A DNA stretch of 5,974 nucleotides from JAYTQG01 sp043746815. Its GTDB lineage: Bacteria > Actinomycetota > Thermoleophilia > Miltoncostaeales > Miltoncostaeaceae. The notes below the pieces were generated by a model, which searched no databases, was not told the DNA's origin, and saw nothing but the letters and a program-made list of their open reading frames with translations. Below, piece after piece: positions 5,421-5,974 of this stretch. Each line of letters starts with the position of its first letter. The first letter of the stretch is position 1. A program made the translations under genes and the position numbers. The stretch is from contig JAYTQG010000268.1 in NCBI GenBank assembly GCA_043746815.1, positions 1 through 5,974 on the forward strand, given 5' to 3'.

Positions 5421-5974
5421 TCAGCCGCTCGTGACACGCGAACGCACGATCGCGTGATCAACGAGGTCGACGTCAACATCCCACCATTCCCGGAGCGCTG
5501 TCAAGGCCGGGAGCAGGGATGGGTCTGCGAGTACCGCCGCCGTCTCGACGCTCAGACGGCCGACGTTCTCTGACATAAGGTCCCGTCGAACCCCCTCCAA
5601 CGCCCGTGGGTCAGCACGCAGCGCAAGGCCGAGAAGGGCCTCCGCACGTGCGTCGTCGTGGGTGTCACGTGCCCGGGCAGCCAGCGCATCGCGGACCGCC
5701 GTCGTGTCCGTCTGCACCTGTTGAGCGAGGCCGAACGTCGCCCAGTCGCGAACGTCCTCGTCAGCGTCCGCGCTCAGCGCAATCAGTGCAGCGATCGCAC
5801 GCGGGTCTTCCGGTTCGCCGACGCAACTGGGAAGCGCATTGGCAGCGGTGTGCCTGACATCCGCGGAAGGATGCATCGCGAGGACGACGAGCGCGTCGAG
5901 TGCGGAAGGGTCCGCGAAGATGTGACACGCCCAGCCCGCTGCGCAGAGGACATCAGGATGTGTCTCGGTCTGAA
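5421..5974 (-). CDS. HEAT-repeat protein, 3' part (gene enters from the right edge)
   Basis: The frame is open from the right edge to a TGA at 5423-5421, giving 183 complete codons. An internal ATG at 5876 is not the start, since 32 codons upstream of it continue the same repeat pattern (HPDVLCAAGWACHIF and onward). About five HEAT-like helical repeats can be read, marked by HPDVLCAAGWA, HPSADVRHTAANAL, DADEDVRDWATFGLA, THDDARAEALLGLA and SVETAAVLADPSLLPAL, ending in LREWWDVDVDLVDHA. Such solenoids are usually protein-binding scaffolds. No catalytic motif, signal peptide or membrane segment is visible in this part. The DVRDWATFGL signature recalls small actinobacterial HEAT-repeat proteins of unknown role. 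It lies 200 bases upstream of pdxS on the same strand, so it is probably a separate transcription unit. Confidence 0.85.
   Translation of the reverse strand, partial: QTETHPDVLCAAGWACHIFADPSALDALVVLAMHPSADVRHTAANALPSCVGEPEDPRAIAALIALSADADEDVRDWATFGLAQQVQTDTTAVRDALAARARDTHDDARAEALLGLALRADPRALEGVRRDLMSENVGRLSVETAAVLADPSLLPALTALREWWDVDVDLVDHAIVRSRVTSG

Noticed and set aside
5222..5479. Small minus-strand open frame of 85 codons between the HEAT gene and pdxS
   Set aside because: It overlaps the end of the HEAT gene in another frame, shows no domain, and runs across the pdxS leader. Treated as a chance frame.
5871..5876. ATG at 5876 as the start of the HEAT-repeat protein
   Set aside because: The frame stays open to the window edge and the upstream residues form another HEAT repeat, so the gene is cut by the edge and does not begin here.

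Overview
The window is GC-rich bacterial chromosome, tightly packed, with heavy use of GTG start codons. Gene order on the minus strand is pdxS-pdxT-yebC-ruvC-ruvA-ruvB. This order (pyridoxal-phosphate synthase genes leading into yebC and the ruv genes) is familiar from Actinobacteria. The HEAT-repeat protein at the right edge and the YebC sequence also look actinobacterial, possibly from a deep-branching, thermoleophilian-like lineage. That placement is by recall of families and synteny, not by any search.

Layout, left to right. At 1-17 there is only the likely start of a leftward gene, with a good Shine-Dalgarno site, that leaves the window. At 149-789 on the plus strand lies a complete type II toxin-antitoxin pair, vapB (AbrB-fold antitoxin) and vapC (PIN-domain RNase). 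It has its own extended -10 promoter, a probably leaderless start, and inverted repeats over the start codon that suit autoregulation. It converges on the end of ruvB, and a bulged hairpin covers the 34-base gap. From 824 to 5220 on the minus strand lie six genes that are either overlapping (by 4 or 14 bases) or 10 bases apart, and all six are best started at GTG. About 200 bases of intergenic DNA follow, with a tentative pdxS promoter. From 5421 to the right edge lies the 3' part of a leftward HEAT-repeat protein gene.

How the genes work together: PdxS and PdxT form the two-subunit pyridoxal 5'-phosphate synthase (lyase/synthase core plus glutaminase). YebC belongs to a family linked to translation and transcription control. 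RuvA, RuvB and RuvC form the RuvABC resolvasome, in which RuvA binds the Holliday junction, RuvB drives branch migration and RuvC cuts. The junctions suggest one polycistronic, translationally coupled transcript read right to left. VapBC is an independent accessory module placed just behind it.

I found no convincing novel system. The most distinctive features are the vapBC control region, the GTG/GTGA junctions along the whole operon, the 21-base tandem duplication in ruvA, and the hairpin that includes the ruvB stop codon.
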